Source of the DNA: Anaerolineales bacterium
GTDB lineage: Bacteria; Chloroflexota; Anaerolineae; Anaerolineales; UBA4823
Direction: 5' to 3'
Assembly: GCA_016932955.1 (NCBI GenBank)
Contig: JAFGBV010000026.1
Span: 1-64,000 of the forward strand
DNA length: 64,000 bases
Shown here: positions 44,729 to 53,103 of the stretch, piece after piece
Layout of the letters: the number at the start of each line of letters is the position of its first letter
Numbering within the stretch: position 1 is the stretch's first letter
Program-made: the position numbers and the translations under genes
Notes under the pieces: model-generated
The model's input: only the letters and a program-made list of their open reading frames with translations
Told to the model about the DNA's origin: nothing
Database searches by the model: none

Positions 44729-45949
44729 ATGCTTGAACCTGTCATCATTGACGCGATTCGCACCCCGATTGGCGCGCTGGGAGGGGTATTGGCGCAAGTG
44801 CGACCAGATGATCTGGCTGCCCATGTGCTCAAAGCGATTATCGAGCGCACCCACCTGGATGCGAGACTGGTCGAGGAAGTGTACCTCGGCTGCGCCAACC
44901 AGGCCGGCGAAGATAACCGCAATGTAGCCCGCATGGCAGCGCTGCTAGCAGATTATCCGGTTGAGGTTGCCGCAGTCACCTTTAACCGCCTGTGTGCTTC
45001 TGGGCTCACTGCCGTCAACCACGCCGCCCGCGCCATCCGCGCGGCAGAGGGAGATGTGTACATTGCTGGTGGCGTAGAAAGCATGTCGCGCGCGCCCTAT
45101 TCTCTGCCCAAAATCGAGCGTCCCTTCGCCTTCGGCAACCTGACTGCCTGGGATACAGCTCTTGGCTGGCGCTATCCCCACCCTAAGATGCAACAAACCC
45201 ATGGCACAGAAGCAATGGGCGAAACCGCCGAAAACATCGCCGAAATGAAGCCGCACCTCACCCGCGAAAAACAGGATGCATATGCCCTGGAAAGCCACCG
45301 CCGGGCTATCGCGGCAATCGATTCGGGCAAATTCGCCGAAGAGATTACACCAGTGACCATTCCCCAACACAAATTAGACGCACTCCTGGTCACCACCGAT
45401 GAGCGCCCGCGCCGCGATACCACGCCCGAGTCCCTCGCCCGCCTGCGCCCGGCATTCCGCAAGGATGGCACAGTCACTGCTGGAAACTCCTCCGGTTTGA
45501 ATGATGGCGCAGCCGCCTTGCTGCTGATGAGTGAGGAGAAAGCCCATGCGCTGGGCTATAAACCCATGGCGCGCATTGTCGCATCTGCTGCAGCCGGTGT
45601 GCCCCCGCGTATCATGGGCCTGGGACCGGTCAGCCCCACGCGTAAAGCCCTGGCTCGTGCAGGCCTGGCGATCGAAGATATTCGCCTGGTGGAGCTAAAC
45701 GAAGCATTTGCTGTGCAGGCCTTGGCTGTGATGGAGGAATTGGGTTTGCGCCACGAGATCACCAACGTCAACGGCGGGGCGATTGCCCTGGGGCATCCCC
45801 TTGGCTGTTCGGGAGCACGCATTCTCACCACCCTACTGCATGAGATGCGCCGCCGCGCCCCACACGAAAAACGTCCCTATTATGGCCTGGCAACCCTGTG
45901 CGTCGGCGTGGGACAAGGCGAAGCAACGATCATTGAATGGATGGATTGA
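44729..45949 (+). CDS. Thiolase (acetyl-CoA C-acyltransferase)
   Basis: 406 residues; GGAGG precedes the ATG and TAGAAT at 44680 is a possible -10. The acylated Cys lies in [15 protein letters not shown], the catalytic His in [17 protein letters not shown] and the second Cys in [13 protein letters not shown]. All active-site residues of the thiolase family are therefore present. It joins or cleaves acyl-CoA and acetyl-CoA in fatty acid oxidation, butyrate-type or polyhydroxyalkanoate routes. Etf at 24031 could serve the same acyl-CoA metabolism. Direct abutment (TGAATG) with the next gene suggests co-expression. Confidence 0.94.
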   Translation: MLEPVIIDAIRTPIGALGGVLAQVRPDDLAAHVLKAIIERTHLDARLVEEVYLGCANQAGEDNRNVARMAALLADYPVEVAAVTFNRLCASGLTAVNHAARAIRAAEGDVYIAGGVESMSRAPYSLPKIERPFAFGNLTAWDTALGWRYPHPKMQQTHGTEAMGETAENIAEMKPHLTREKQDAYALESHRRAIAAIDSGKFAEEITPVTIPQHKLDALLVTTDERPRRDTTPESLARLRPAFRKDGTVTAGNSSGLNDGAAALLLMSEEKAHALGYKPMARIVASAAAGVPPRIMGLGPVSPTRKALARAGLAIEDIRLVELNEAFAVQALAVMEELGLRHEITNVNGGAIALGHPLGCSGARILTTLLHEMRRRAPHEKRPYYGLATLCVGVGQGEATIIEWMD

Positions 45950-46345
45950 ATGTCTCACACTACGAAACAGGCTCTTGATTTCTTCAACCAGGGATACTCC
46001 TGCTCACAGTCAGTTCTGGCGACTTTTGCGCCCGGATTAGGTCTGCCCATCGAAACGGCATTCAAGATTGCTGCCCCTTTTGGCGGCGGAATTGCCCGCA
46101 CCGGCGATCTGTGCGGTGCAGTCACGGGGGCAATCATGGTGCTTGGCCTTAAATACGGGCATACCACACCAACTGAGCCCAACAGCAAAGAGCTAACTTA
46201 CCAGATCGTACAGGAATTCCTGAAGCAATTTAAGGCGCGCCATGATACCTTGCTCTGCAGTGAGCTGAAAAACGCTAATAATTGCTCCAAACTGGTTGAA
46301 GATGCGGCTGATATCTTAACCCACTGTTTGTATCGTGCAAAATAA
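45950..46345 (+). CDS. C_GCAxxG_C_C family redox protein
   Basis: 131 residues, starting right at the thiolase stop. The family's Cys spacing is visible: SCSQSVLATF, then GDLCGAVTGAIMVLGL, then LLCSEL and NNCSKLV near the C-terminus. These small proteins are thought to take part in redox or metal chemistry, often in anaerobes, but their biochemistry is little known. A link to the neighbouring thiolase is only positional. Confidence 0.82.
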   Translation: MSHTTKQALDFFNQGYSCSQSVLATFAPGLGLPIETAFKIAAPFGGGIARTGDLCGAVTGAIMVLGLKYGHTTPTEPNSKELTYQIVQEFLKQFKARHDTLLCSELKNANNCSKLVEDAADILTHCLYRAK

Positions 46346-46358
46346 AAACATTGGGGCC

Positions 46359-47474
46359 TCAGGCAACCGGCACAGCCTTCTTGGGTCTTTGTAATAACCT
46401 CATCAGTGCAGGAAAGAACACCAGCCCCAGCCACAACAACACCCATCCGCTCATCATCAGGATGTATAAAAATCGCGCATCTGGAGCAATATCGGAAAAT
46501 CTAGCGTACCGGTTCACTTCTGGATAGAATATCCTCCCCAGCAAGATCGGCACCACCACCCCTAGCAGCAAACCAATATCCAGGCCCAGGGCGCGTTTCC
46601 AGGGTTGACTAGCGCGCATATACAGGAATACTCCGCCCAGAAAAGCCAGCACCATCACCACCGGCTGCAAGAATTCATGAGGCAGCTCAATACTATCCAG
46701 ATTAAGGCCGAGAAAAAGCGATGCTAACCAGCCATACAGCACCAGGGATAGCAAAGACCAATCTTTCCACATGGCAACGAAGAACTCCCGTAATGGGCGC
46801 AGCGAGCGGGTAAGCAAGAGCATAACCAGCGCCAGGACAAGCAGGGGAATCCAGGCACGCCAGCCCCATCTGGTGTTGTCTTCGTAGAAATAAACTCCCA
46901 AAATGCGCCACCCATTCATCGCCAGGCCTGCCCAGTATGCCGAGAAGGTTAGCGCCATTCCTGCGTACAGGTAGGACCAGCGAGGGAACCTCATCCACCA
47001 CCCCACCCCCAGCCCCACCAGCACAACCGCATGTGCTGCCAAGGACCACTGCACAACTTGCCCGGGACCCTGATTGTTATAGAAGATATCGCGCGCCGCA
47101 TTGTACAGCGAGCTCCCCCCCACCACCAGCAATGGTACCAGCGCCGCCAGAATCTCCAATGCAGTTGCCTTTCGAGGCGGGAGAGATGCATCGGATGGAA
47201 TCTCAGAAACAATATATGAATTGCCAGGATTTTGTTCCATTTTCATCTCCTCTGCTTGCCAGGCAGATCGATGCTGGCGTAGCGCTGCCAGCGGCAGATC
47301 ATGGATTTCTCGCCAGAGAATTAGCCAGACCGCCCATCCTCCCTTGGGGGCAGCCTCGCGCAGCGCATCCGTGAATACAGTCTGCATCTCCATACCAAAT
47401 TGTTTCCGAAAGCGCGCTGGATAACATAAGAGCAATGACCGGTAGCACCTCTGTAAGCCCGCTTGCGTGATCAT
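46359..47474 (-). CDS. Multi-pass membrane protein under PadR control
   Basis: 371 residues. The N-terminal ~75 residues form a soluble head (RCYRSLLLCYPARFRKQFGMEM, a pattern often placed in front of MacB-like permeases), and ~8 transmembrane helices follow (for example VVVPILLGRIFYPEV, ILMMSGWVLLWLGLVFF). No ATPase or FtsX core is present, so it is only the prefix plus a membrane domain of unknown role. Its ATG overlaps the PadR stop (ATGA), showing that it is the regulated partner of that repressor. Confidence 0.75.
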   Translation of the reverse strand: MITQAGLQRCYRSLLLCYPARFRKQFGMEMQTVFTDALREAAPKGGWAVWLILWREIHDLPLAALRQHRSAWQAEEMKMEQNPGNSYIVSEIPSDASLPPRKATALEILAALVPLLVVGGSSLYNAARDIFYNNQGPGQVVQWSLAAHAVVLVGLGVGWWMRFPRWSYLYAGMALTFSAYWAGLAMNGWRILGVYFYEDNTRWGWRAWIPLLVLALVMLLLTRSLRPLREFFVAMWKDWSLLSLVLYGWLASLFLGLNLDSIELPHEFLQPVVMVLAFLGGVFLYMRASQPWKRALGLDIGLLLGVVVPILLGRIFYPEVNRYARFSDIAPDARFLYILMMSGWVLLWLGLVFFPALMRLLQRPKKAVPVA

Positions 47475-47812
47475 GCCTGCTCCTCAGTCAACCTCAAGCG
47501 CGCAAGGCTCACCAGATTCCCCAATCGATCGGCCTCTGCCTCCAGCATCCGCCTGCCCTGGCGTGTGAGCTGATACGCTTTGCGGTCTCTTTGGTCCTGC
47601 GGTGGAACGATTTCATCCGTCCGCATAATCCATCCCTGATCCAGCAGGCGCTTCAGCGCGCCATATAAGGTGCCTGTGCTCAAGATCACCCGCCCCTGGC
47701 TGAGGGCGCTTACTTCTTTCATGATCGCATACCCATGCATCGGAGAAGTGGACAGACTCAGGAGGATGAAGAAAGTTGTTTCTGAAATTGGTAGTCGTAC
47801 ATCAGTTTCCAA
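47471..47812 (-). CDS. PadR family transcriptional regulator
   Basis: 113 residues from a TTG at 47812. An ATG at 47860 extends the frame, but it would lie in the operator and just upstream of the predicted transcription start, so it is disfavoured. The winged helix starts at LPISETTFFILLSL and shows TSPMHGYAIM, the recognition region STGTLYGALKRLLDQGWI and the wing YQLTRQGRRML. PadR proteins are repressors that bind ATGT-type inverted repeats and respond to small molecules. It probably represses itself and the membrane protein that follows. Confidence 0.88.
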   Translation of the reverse strand: METDVRLPISETTFFILLSLSTSPMHGYAIMKEVSALSQGRVILSTGTLYGALKRLLDQGWIMRTDEIVPPQDQRDRKAYQLTRQGRRMLEAEADRLGNLVSLARLRLTEEQA

Positions 47813-47830
47813 GGAAATCGCTCCGCAACC

Positions 47831-47892
47831 AATATGTAGCTCAACGACATATCGTACCACTACATATTAGCATAATGGGAAAATCCTGTCAA
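47831..47892 (-). promoter_or_regulatory. PadR promoter with inverted-repeat operator
   Basis: Read on the minus strand: TTGACA (47892-47887), 17 bp, then TAATAT (47869-47864). A perfect 9-bp inverted repeat, AATATGTAG (47831-47839) and CTACATATT (47860-47868), overlaps the -10 box and the start point. The ATGT/ACAT arms fit PadR-type operators, so binding would shut off the gene's own promoter. Confidence 0.7.
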
Positions 47893-47965
47893 GGGGAATG
47901 TTCATCAGGATGATATTCTCCCCCTCCCAACAGCCAGTTTGTACAACAAAAACATGGGGGTGTCC

Positions 47966-48008
47966 AAAAAAAATGAACCAAAAGAAGAATATTTCCTTCC
48001 TTTGGTTC
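47966..48008 (-). terminator. Intrinsic terminator after the LysM gene
   Basis: On the minus strand, a 13-bp imperfect stem (47975-47987 with 47996-48008, GAACCAAAGGAAG and its partner) is followed by an eight-base T-tract (plus-strand A-run 47966-47973). It lies 50 nt after the LysM stop. Outer arms GTCC/GGAC extend the repeat to 47962-48017. Confidence 0.85.
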
Positions 48009-48057
48009 TTTTTGGACAGCCTAGGGAAATTATTGCGCAATGACTCCAGGCTGAGGT

Positions 48058-48825
48058 CTAAGGTGTAGCTGAAGGCGCAGGGGTCTCGCTCGCAACAGGG
48101 TAAGTGGGGTAGACCGTCCCCTGCGTGGCTGTGGGGATTGGAGTGACCAGATTTACTGGGACTTTCAATACCCAGCCGACATACAGTGGATCATTGGCTG
48201 ATGTCAGCTTATCGGGGTTCTTCTTGATTATCTCATCTACGGTGCTGTTGAATTTCACTGCAATGCCGTAAAGGGTATCACCAGAGACCACGGTGTATTC
48301 TACAATCGTCCCGTAAGCAAGCCCGGTGGGCAGGGGGGTGATGGTTGGCAGTTCAGTGTTCGGTGCGGGGATGAGTATCTGGGTTCCGATAAAAATGATC
48401 TGCGTGGTTGGGTCAATGGAGGGATTTAAAGCCAGTATCGCCTGCCACTCAACATCAAATTGGTCTGCGATTGTGAGAAGCGTATCGCCCTCCTGAACCG
48501 TATACAGGAAAGGCCCGGTCGGGGTAGGCGTCTCGCTGGGAGGCGGGGTGTCGGTGGGAAGAGGTGTTTCTGTCAGCGTGGGGGTATGGGTAGGAGCAGG
48601 AGTATTGGTTGCTGTAAAGGTAAGGGTAGGAGTGGGTGTCTCGGTTGTTTTTGGTGGAAAGAGCGGTTGATCCCCAGGTCTCAGTAGCCAGAATATCACC
48701 ACTGCTGCGCCTACCACCAGCAACACAGCTGCGATTCCCATGACGATCATGGGCACCTTTTGGCCGACTTGCTGTCGCTTACGGTGGGCTTCGATCACGC
48801 TTTTAGCAGATTCTTTATCGCTCAT
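48058..48825 (-). CDS. Membrane-anchored protein with two LysM domains
   Basis: 255 residues. A transmembrane helix lies at ~25-48 (VPMIVMGIAAVLLVVGAAVVIF), followed by a Pro/Thr linker at ~55-105. The first LysM is YTVQEGDTLLTIADQF with NPSIDP, and the second is YTVVSGDTLYGIAVKF with NPDKL. LysM modules bind peptidoglycan or chitin-like GlcNAc chains. It therefore ties the membrane to the cell wall, which implies that this organism has some peptidoglycan or related polymer. It carries no enzymatic domain. Confidence 0.88.
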   Translation of the reverse strand: MSDKESAKSVIEAHRKRQQVGQKVPMIVMGIAAVLLVVGAAVVIFWLLRPGDQPLFPPKTTETPTPTLTFTATNTPAPTHTPTLTETPLPTDTPPPSETPTPTGPFLYTVQEGDTLLTIADQFDVEWQAILALNPSIDPTTQIIFIGTQILIPAPNTELPTITPLPTGLAYGTIVEYTVVSGDTLYGIAVKFNSTVDEIIKKNPDKLTSANDPLYVGWVLKVPVNLVTPIPTATQGTVYPTYPVASETPAPSATP

Positions 48826-48954
48826 AGCATTATCCTCAAATTAAGTAGACGCCAGGCAGGTATCCTTTGTTCCCGCTTTCACGGACACGGAAAGGGTTTG
48901 CTAATTCTACTCGATTTTAAGCCCGTTTTCGAAATCAAATTACCCGCCCCTCCC

Positions 48955-50052
48955 CTAAGGCAGCCACTGTGGCGCGTACCCTCCGATAACCAACTGAACT
49001 GCTTCTCCCTTGACCTCCTCTACCATCCATAGCTCGGGTGGTTCATTCCATTCCACCTGGTTAAAGCGCATATAGGCCAAATACCTGCCATCGGCACTCC
49101 AGGTAAAATCATAATGCTGGTATACAGCATCATCGGTGATCTGGCGCGGCTGGTTGCCATCTGCCCCCATCAGCCACAACTGCCTGCCTTGCGTCCACAG
49201 TGCCGGATCCAGACTCTTACGTCCAAATGCGATCCATTGACCATCAGGCGAATATACTGGGGTAGCATCCTCCACATCATACAACTTGCTCAGATCGATA
49301 CTGGCTCCATTGCTGATCGTATATCGAAGCAAATGACTTGCTCCTACATCCTGGCTTTCTCCCACAGACACAAAGGAAATCTCCGATGCCAGGTAGAATC
49401 TCCCATCCGGAGACCAGCTTCCTGCCTCGCCTGTCTGATTGGGCAGGCGCACCACTTCCTTGGTTTGGGGATCGTAGATTAAGAATGCCTGCCCATCACG
49501 ATCGTAGTATGCCAGTAATCCACTGCTCGACCACGAAGGCAGCAGAGTTTCGTGCTGCGGGTTACCCATGAGCGTTGCCATTCCTCCGCCCAGAGGGGCC
49601 AATAACACATGCACCGGTTCCAAGGCGCCATCCGAGGTTTCCTCAAGATATTCATAAGCCAGCCAAAGCCCATCCGCCGATACCTGAGGGTCTCGACAGG
49701 CAGCCCGAAAACAAGCCAAAATCCGCTCTACTTGTGCATTCGCAGATACATTTTGGCGGAACAAATCGCTGCCGCCTTCTGCATTGCCAGCGCTGAAATA
49801 GATTGCCTGCCCGTCCGCCACAATGCTGAACTCAAATACATTCATCCCTTCCGTCAGGCGTTGCACATCGCCCGAGAATGGATCCAGCAGGTACAGATCT
49901 GCCGCTCCGTTAGCTGGCCAAAGGTAGACGAGGCGCGGCCCTTGCGTAAGGGGGGCCTGGCTGGGCTGTGCGGTAGGGCTGGGCTCACCACGGCAAGCCG
50001 CCAAAAGGCACATCATCGAGAACAGGGCTACTGTCAGGCGCGGCGTATGCAT
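48955..50052 (-). CDS. TolB-like beta-propeller lipoprotein
   Basis: 365 residues. The N-terminus LTVALFSMMCLLAACRGE has a lipobox (LAAC), so it is exported and lipid-anchored. Repeated PD40/TolB blades are visible (LWPANGAADLYLLDPFSGD, WSPDGRFYLASE, YSPDGQWIAFGRK, WSADGRYLAYMRF). Such propellers bind other proteins or ligands; no catalytic domain is attached. It is preceded by a -10 box only 6 nt from the ATG. It is divergent from the flippase-like operon. Confidence 0.85.
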   Translation of the reverse strand: MHTPRLTVALFSMMCLLAACRGEPSPTAQPSQAPLTQGPRLVYLWPANGAADLYLLDPFSGDVQRLTEGMNVFEFSIVADGQAIYFSAGNAEGGSDLFRQNVSANAQVERILACFRAACRDPQVSADGLWLAYEYLEETSDGALEPVHVLLAPLGGGMATLMGNPQHETLLPSWSSSGLLAYYDRDGQAFLIYDPQTKEVVRLPNQTGEAGSWSPDGRFYLASEISFVSVGESQDVGASHLLRYTISNGASIDLSKLYDVEDATPVYSPDGQWIAFGRKSLDPALWTQGRQLWLMGADGNQPRQITDDAVYQHYDFTWSADGRYLAYMRFNQVEWNEPPELWMVEEVKGEAVQLVIGGYAPQWLP

Positions 50053-50058
50053 ACGTTT

Positions 50059-50064
50059 ATTATA
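50059..50064 (-). promoter_or_regulatory. -10 box for a leaderless transcript (TolB-like gene)
   Basis: TATAAT on the minus strand, 6 nt before the ATG at 50052; a second, overlapping TATAAT lies at 50064-50069. There is no Shine-Dalgarno sequence. Confidence 0.6.
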
Positions 50065-50105
50065 TTATACTGAATTCTTTCAATACACATAGCCTGGAGG
50101 CATGG

Positions 50106-50111
50106 TAGAAT
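50106..50111 (+). promoter_or_regulatory. -10 box for a leaderless transcript (flippase-like gene)
   Basis: TAGAAT is 7 nt before the ATG at 50119 and overlaps the upstream ATG at 50110. If it is the real promoter, the 50110 codon would not be transcribed and 50119 is the start. Confidence 0.55.
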
Positions 50112-50118
50112 GGAAAAG

Positions 50119-51177
50119 ATGAAACGCTGGCAATTCTGGTTGGGGCTGGTGATCAGCGCCATATTTCTCTATATTGCCCTGCGCGGCTTGGGCATCGATG
50201 AATTAGGCATAGCGCTGCAAGGTGCTAATTACTGGTGGCTCATTCCGGGCATAGCGATCTACTTCCTGGGCGTATGGGCACGTGCCTGGCGCTGGCATTA
50301 CTTGCTCAGGCCAATCAAAGCCATTCCCACCCGGACGATGTTCCCCATCGTGGCGATTGGATACATGGGCAATAATATCTATCCCGCCCGGGCAGGAGAA
50401 GTGTTGCGTGCCGTGGTACTCAAGCGCCGAGAAGGTGTTCCCGTCTCAGCATCCCTGGCGACTATCATCGTTGAGCGTGTCTTCGATGGTGTGGTGATGC
50501 TGGCTTTCATCTTCGTCAACTTGCCCGAGCTGGCGCGCCTCACGGCAGATTCCGGCTTCGTCGGTGATATCCGCTCATTGGCTTTGCTTGGCACGCTGGC
50601 ATTCCTCGGTGTGCTGGTGATTTTTCTGCTCGCCGCCATGTTCCCGGAACGCGCCGAACGGATCATCACTGCCCTGGCAAACCGTCTCCTTCCCGAAACA
50701 CTCCGCCTGCCCAGAAAGCCCCTGCCCATCCCCCTGCGCAGCCGGGGGATCGAGCTCAGCCAGCGCTTCCTGGGTGGGCTCGAATCGCTTCGTTCACCCC
50801 AAGAAGCCCTGATGGTATTCATCACTTCAGTTGTTATCTGGCTCCTGGAAACGGGTAAATACTGGTTCGTCATGCATGCGTTTCCTTTCCAGGTTACCTT
50901 CTTCGCCTTGATGCTGATGAACGGCATCGTCAACCTGGCAACCACTATCCCCTCCGCCCCGGGCTATGTTGGCACCTTCGACGCCCCCGGCATTGCCGTC
51001 CTGGGTGCGTATGGTGTGCAGAAAGCCGTCGCCGCGGGCTATACCCTGGTATTGCACGCCGCACTCTGGTTCCCCATCACCATCCTTGGCGCTTATTACC
51101 TGGCTCGTGAAGGCATTCGCTGGGGAGAAGATGTGCAGAAGCTCCAGAATGAGTTCAATATCACGGAGAGCGGATGA
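50119..51177 (+). CDS. Flippase-like (LPG synthase TM domain) membrane protein
   Basis: 352 residues from the ATG at 50119 (three more if 50110 is used). About eight transmembrane helices and family landmarks are present: WRWHYLLRPI, GYMGNNIYPARAGEVLRAVV and IIVERVFDGVVMLAF, then NLATTIPSAPGYVGTFDA. The family contains lysylphosphatidylglycerol synthase membrane domains and putative lipid flippases (UPF0104). No soluble synthase domain is attached, so transport or scrambling of a lipid-linked substrate is inferred. It is the first gene of a three-gene operon, coupled by ATGA to a phosphatase gene. Confidence 0.87.
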   Translation: MKRWQFWLGLVISAIFLYIALRGLGIDELGIALQGANYWWLIPGIAIYFLGVWARAWRWHYLLRPIKAIPTRTMFPIVAIGYMGNNIYPARAGEVLRAVVLKRREGVPVSASLATIIVERVFDGVVMLAFIFVNLPELARLTADSGFVGDIRSLALLGTLAFLGVLVIFLLAAMFPERAERIITALANRLLPETLRLPRKPLPIPLRSRGIELSQRFLGGLESLRSPQEALMVFITSVVIWLLETGKYWFVMHAFPFQVTFFALMLMNGIVNLATTIPSAPGYVGTFDAPGIAVLGAYGVQKAVAAGYTLVLHAALWFPITILGAYYLAREGIRWGEDVQKLQNEFNITESG

Positions 51178-52418
51178 CTGACCGAGTTGCCCTTTCCAAG
51201 TTGCCCTTATTCGCCTCCTTTCAGACTGCCGAGCTGGATGCGCTGGCAACCTGTATGCGCCCTGTCGTTCTACCAGAGGGAGATGATTTGTTTTCCGAGG
51301 GCGACCCCGGCGACTGTTTCTATGTGATCCTGGATGGCAGCCTGGATATCATCAAAGCGATTGGAACCAGCGAAGAGCGCATCCTGCATACACGCCGCGC
51401 GGGTGATTTTTTAGGCGAAATGAGCATGTTCAACCCCGATGGGCTGCGCACCGCCTCAGCACGTGCCAGGTCGCTAGCCAGGCTATTGCAATTAAGCCAT
51501 GCCGAGTTTCAGAATCTACTCCAGCGCCACCCAGCCCTGGCCTATCAGGTCATTCGCGACCTCAGCCTGCGCATGCACCAGTCTGATAATGCGACGATCG
51601 AAGAGTTGCGTCACAAGAACCAGCAACTGACCCAGGCTTACGATGAATTGAAAGCTGCCCAGGCGCAGATCATCGAAAAAGAGAAACTGGAACGCGAGCT
51701 GCAGGTAGCGCGCAACATCCAGCTCAGCATGCTCCCGGCAGAGTTGCCCGTGCTGCAGGGGTACCAGTTCGGCGCCTACATACTCCCCGCCCGCGCCGTG
51801 GGAGGCGATCTGTACGACTTTATCCCCCTCAACGAGGAGCAGGTCGGCGTGGTAATCGGCGATGTCTCCGATAAGGGTGTTCCTGCGGCATTGTTTATGG
51901 CTCTTTCCCGCGCTGTGATTCGCTCTGAGGCATCCAGTGCAGCCACGCCCGCACAGGTATTGCAGCGCGTCAATCAGCGCCTGGTAGAGATGAACCGCAT
52001 CGGCCAGTTCATTACCCTCATCTATGGGATATTGGATTGCGCTCAGGGCGCCTTCTCCTACGCCCGCGCAGGCCATGAGATTCCCCTTCACTATGATGCA
52101 CAGGGTGAAAAGTTGCCTGTTCATGTAGATGAAGGCATGCTGCTAGGTGTATTTGATCCAATCAAACTGGATACCCAGACCATCTGCATGCCACCAGGCA
52201 GCACGCTCTTCCTGTTTACTGATGGAGCTATCGACGCAATCAACGCCGATAGCGAGCGTTTTGGCTATGACAAGTTGCAAAGTACCCTACAGTACAGCCT
52301 GAGCCAATCACCTCAAGGGATATGTGATAGTATATCCCATGCGATCCAGGCCTATCACGGGGACACACCACAAGCCGATGATATTACCCTCGTAGCAATC
52401 CAGAGAAAAGACCGATGA
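51174..52418 (+). CDS. cNMP-binding SpoIIE-type protein phosphatase
   Basis: 414 residues. Residues ~8-125 are a cyclic-nucleotide-binding domain with GDFLGEMSMF and the phosphate-cassette-like RTASARARS. Residues ~138-180 form a coiled coil. Residues ~185-414 are a PP2C/SpoIIE domain with the metal-binding motifs GGDLYDF, GDVSDKG, FTDGAIDA and ADDITLVAI. RsbU-type enzymes remove phosphate from anti-sigma antagonists. A cyclic nucleotide or other effector would tune it. Overlaps on both sides (ATGA) tie it to the flippase-like protein and the response regulator. Confidence 0.92.
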   Translation: MTDRVALSKLPLFASFQTAELDALATCMRPVVLPEGDDLFSEGDPGDCFYVILDGSLDIIKAIGTSEERILHTRRAGDFLGEMSMFNPDGLRTASARARSLARLLQLSHAEFQNLLQRHPALAYQVIRDLSLRMHQSDNATIEELRHKNQQLTQAYDELKAAQAQIIEKEKLERELQVARNIQLSMLPAELPVLQGYQFGAYILPARAVGGDLYDFIPLNEEQVGVVIGDVSDKGVPAALFMALSRAVIRSEASSAATPAQVLQRVNQRLVEMNRIGQFITLIYGILDCAQGAFSYARAGHEIPLHYDAQGEKLPVHVDEGMLLGVFDPIKLDTQTICMPPGSTLFLFTDGAIDAINADSERFGYDKLQSTLQYSLSQSPQGICDSISHAIQAYHGDTPQADDITLVAIQRKDR

Positions 52419-53089
52419 GCAGCTATCCGAAAGCCACCCTGCCCAAGAACTACCGACTGCGCACTTTGATTGCTGATGATGATATGGAGGCTCGCCGCAG
52501 CACTCGCTTAATGCTCTCATTGTATTCTGAACTGGAAGTGGTAGCTCTGGCGCAGAACGGTCTCCAGGCGGTGGAGCTGGCTGATGAATACCAGCCAGAC
52601 CTGGCTTTTATGGATGTGAACATGCCTGAAATGGACGGGCTGACTGCCGTGCGCAAGATAAAGGAAACGCACCCCGACATGGTATTCATCATGATCTCTG
52701 CTGAAAGAGACAGCAAAATCCTAAAAGAAGCCATCACCGGCGGGGCAATTGATTATCTGGTCAAGCCCTTTACAGATGAGGACCTCGATAAGGCTATCCA
52801 GCGCGCCATCGTGGTCTGGAAAGCAAACCGCCAGCGCCTCAGACAGGGTGAGCCAATAGCGGAAGACCAGCATGTGACCCTGGAGCGCCTGGCCCATGTC
52901 TATGCCCAGGCTAAGCGCACAGATAACCAGGCTGTAGCGGTTTTCGAGCGCCTTGCCGCAGACCCCAATTGCGAGCTACGCTGGCTCTTGAACCTGGGCA
53001 TGCTTTATGTGATCCGTCAGGAATGGACCAAGTTGAAAGGGCTGGCGGCCTATATGGAACGCCAGGCAGGGGATAAAAAATCTCTCTAG
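52415..53089 (+). CDS. Response regulator with helical output region
   Basis: 224 residues. The receiver domain (~12-132) has DDDMEA for metal binding, the phospho-acceptor Asp in FMDVNMPEMDG, the Ser in ISAE and the Lys in YLVKPF. The C-terminal ~90 residues have no DNA-binding motif and resemble a TPR-like helical bundle (LAHVYAQAKRTDNQAVAVF). It may therefore bind a protein. No histidine kinase is encoded nearby. The gene overlaps the SpoIIE phosphatase gene by 4 nt, so partner-switching control of that enzyme is plausible. Confidence 0.9.
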   Translation: MSSYPKATLPKNYRLRTLIADDDMEARRSTRLMLSLYSELEVVALAQNGLQAVELADEYQPDLAFMDVNMPEMDGLTAVRKIKETHPDMVFIMISAERDSKILKEAITGGAIDYLVKPFTDEDLDKAIQRAIVVWKANRQRLRQGEPIAEDQHVTLERLAHVYAQAKRTDNQAVAVFERLAADPNCELRWLLNLGMLYVIRQEWTKLKGLAAYMERQAGDKKSL

Positions 53090-53103
53090 ACAAGGAACCA
53101 GCC

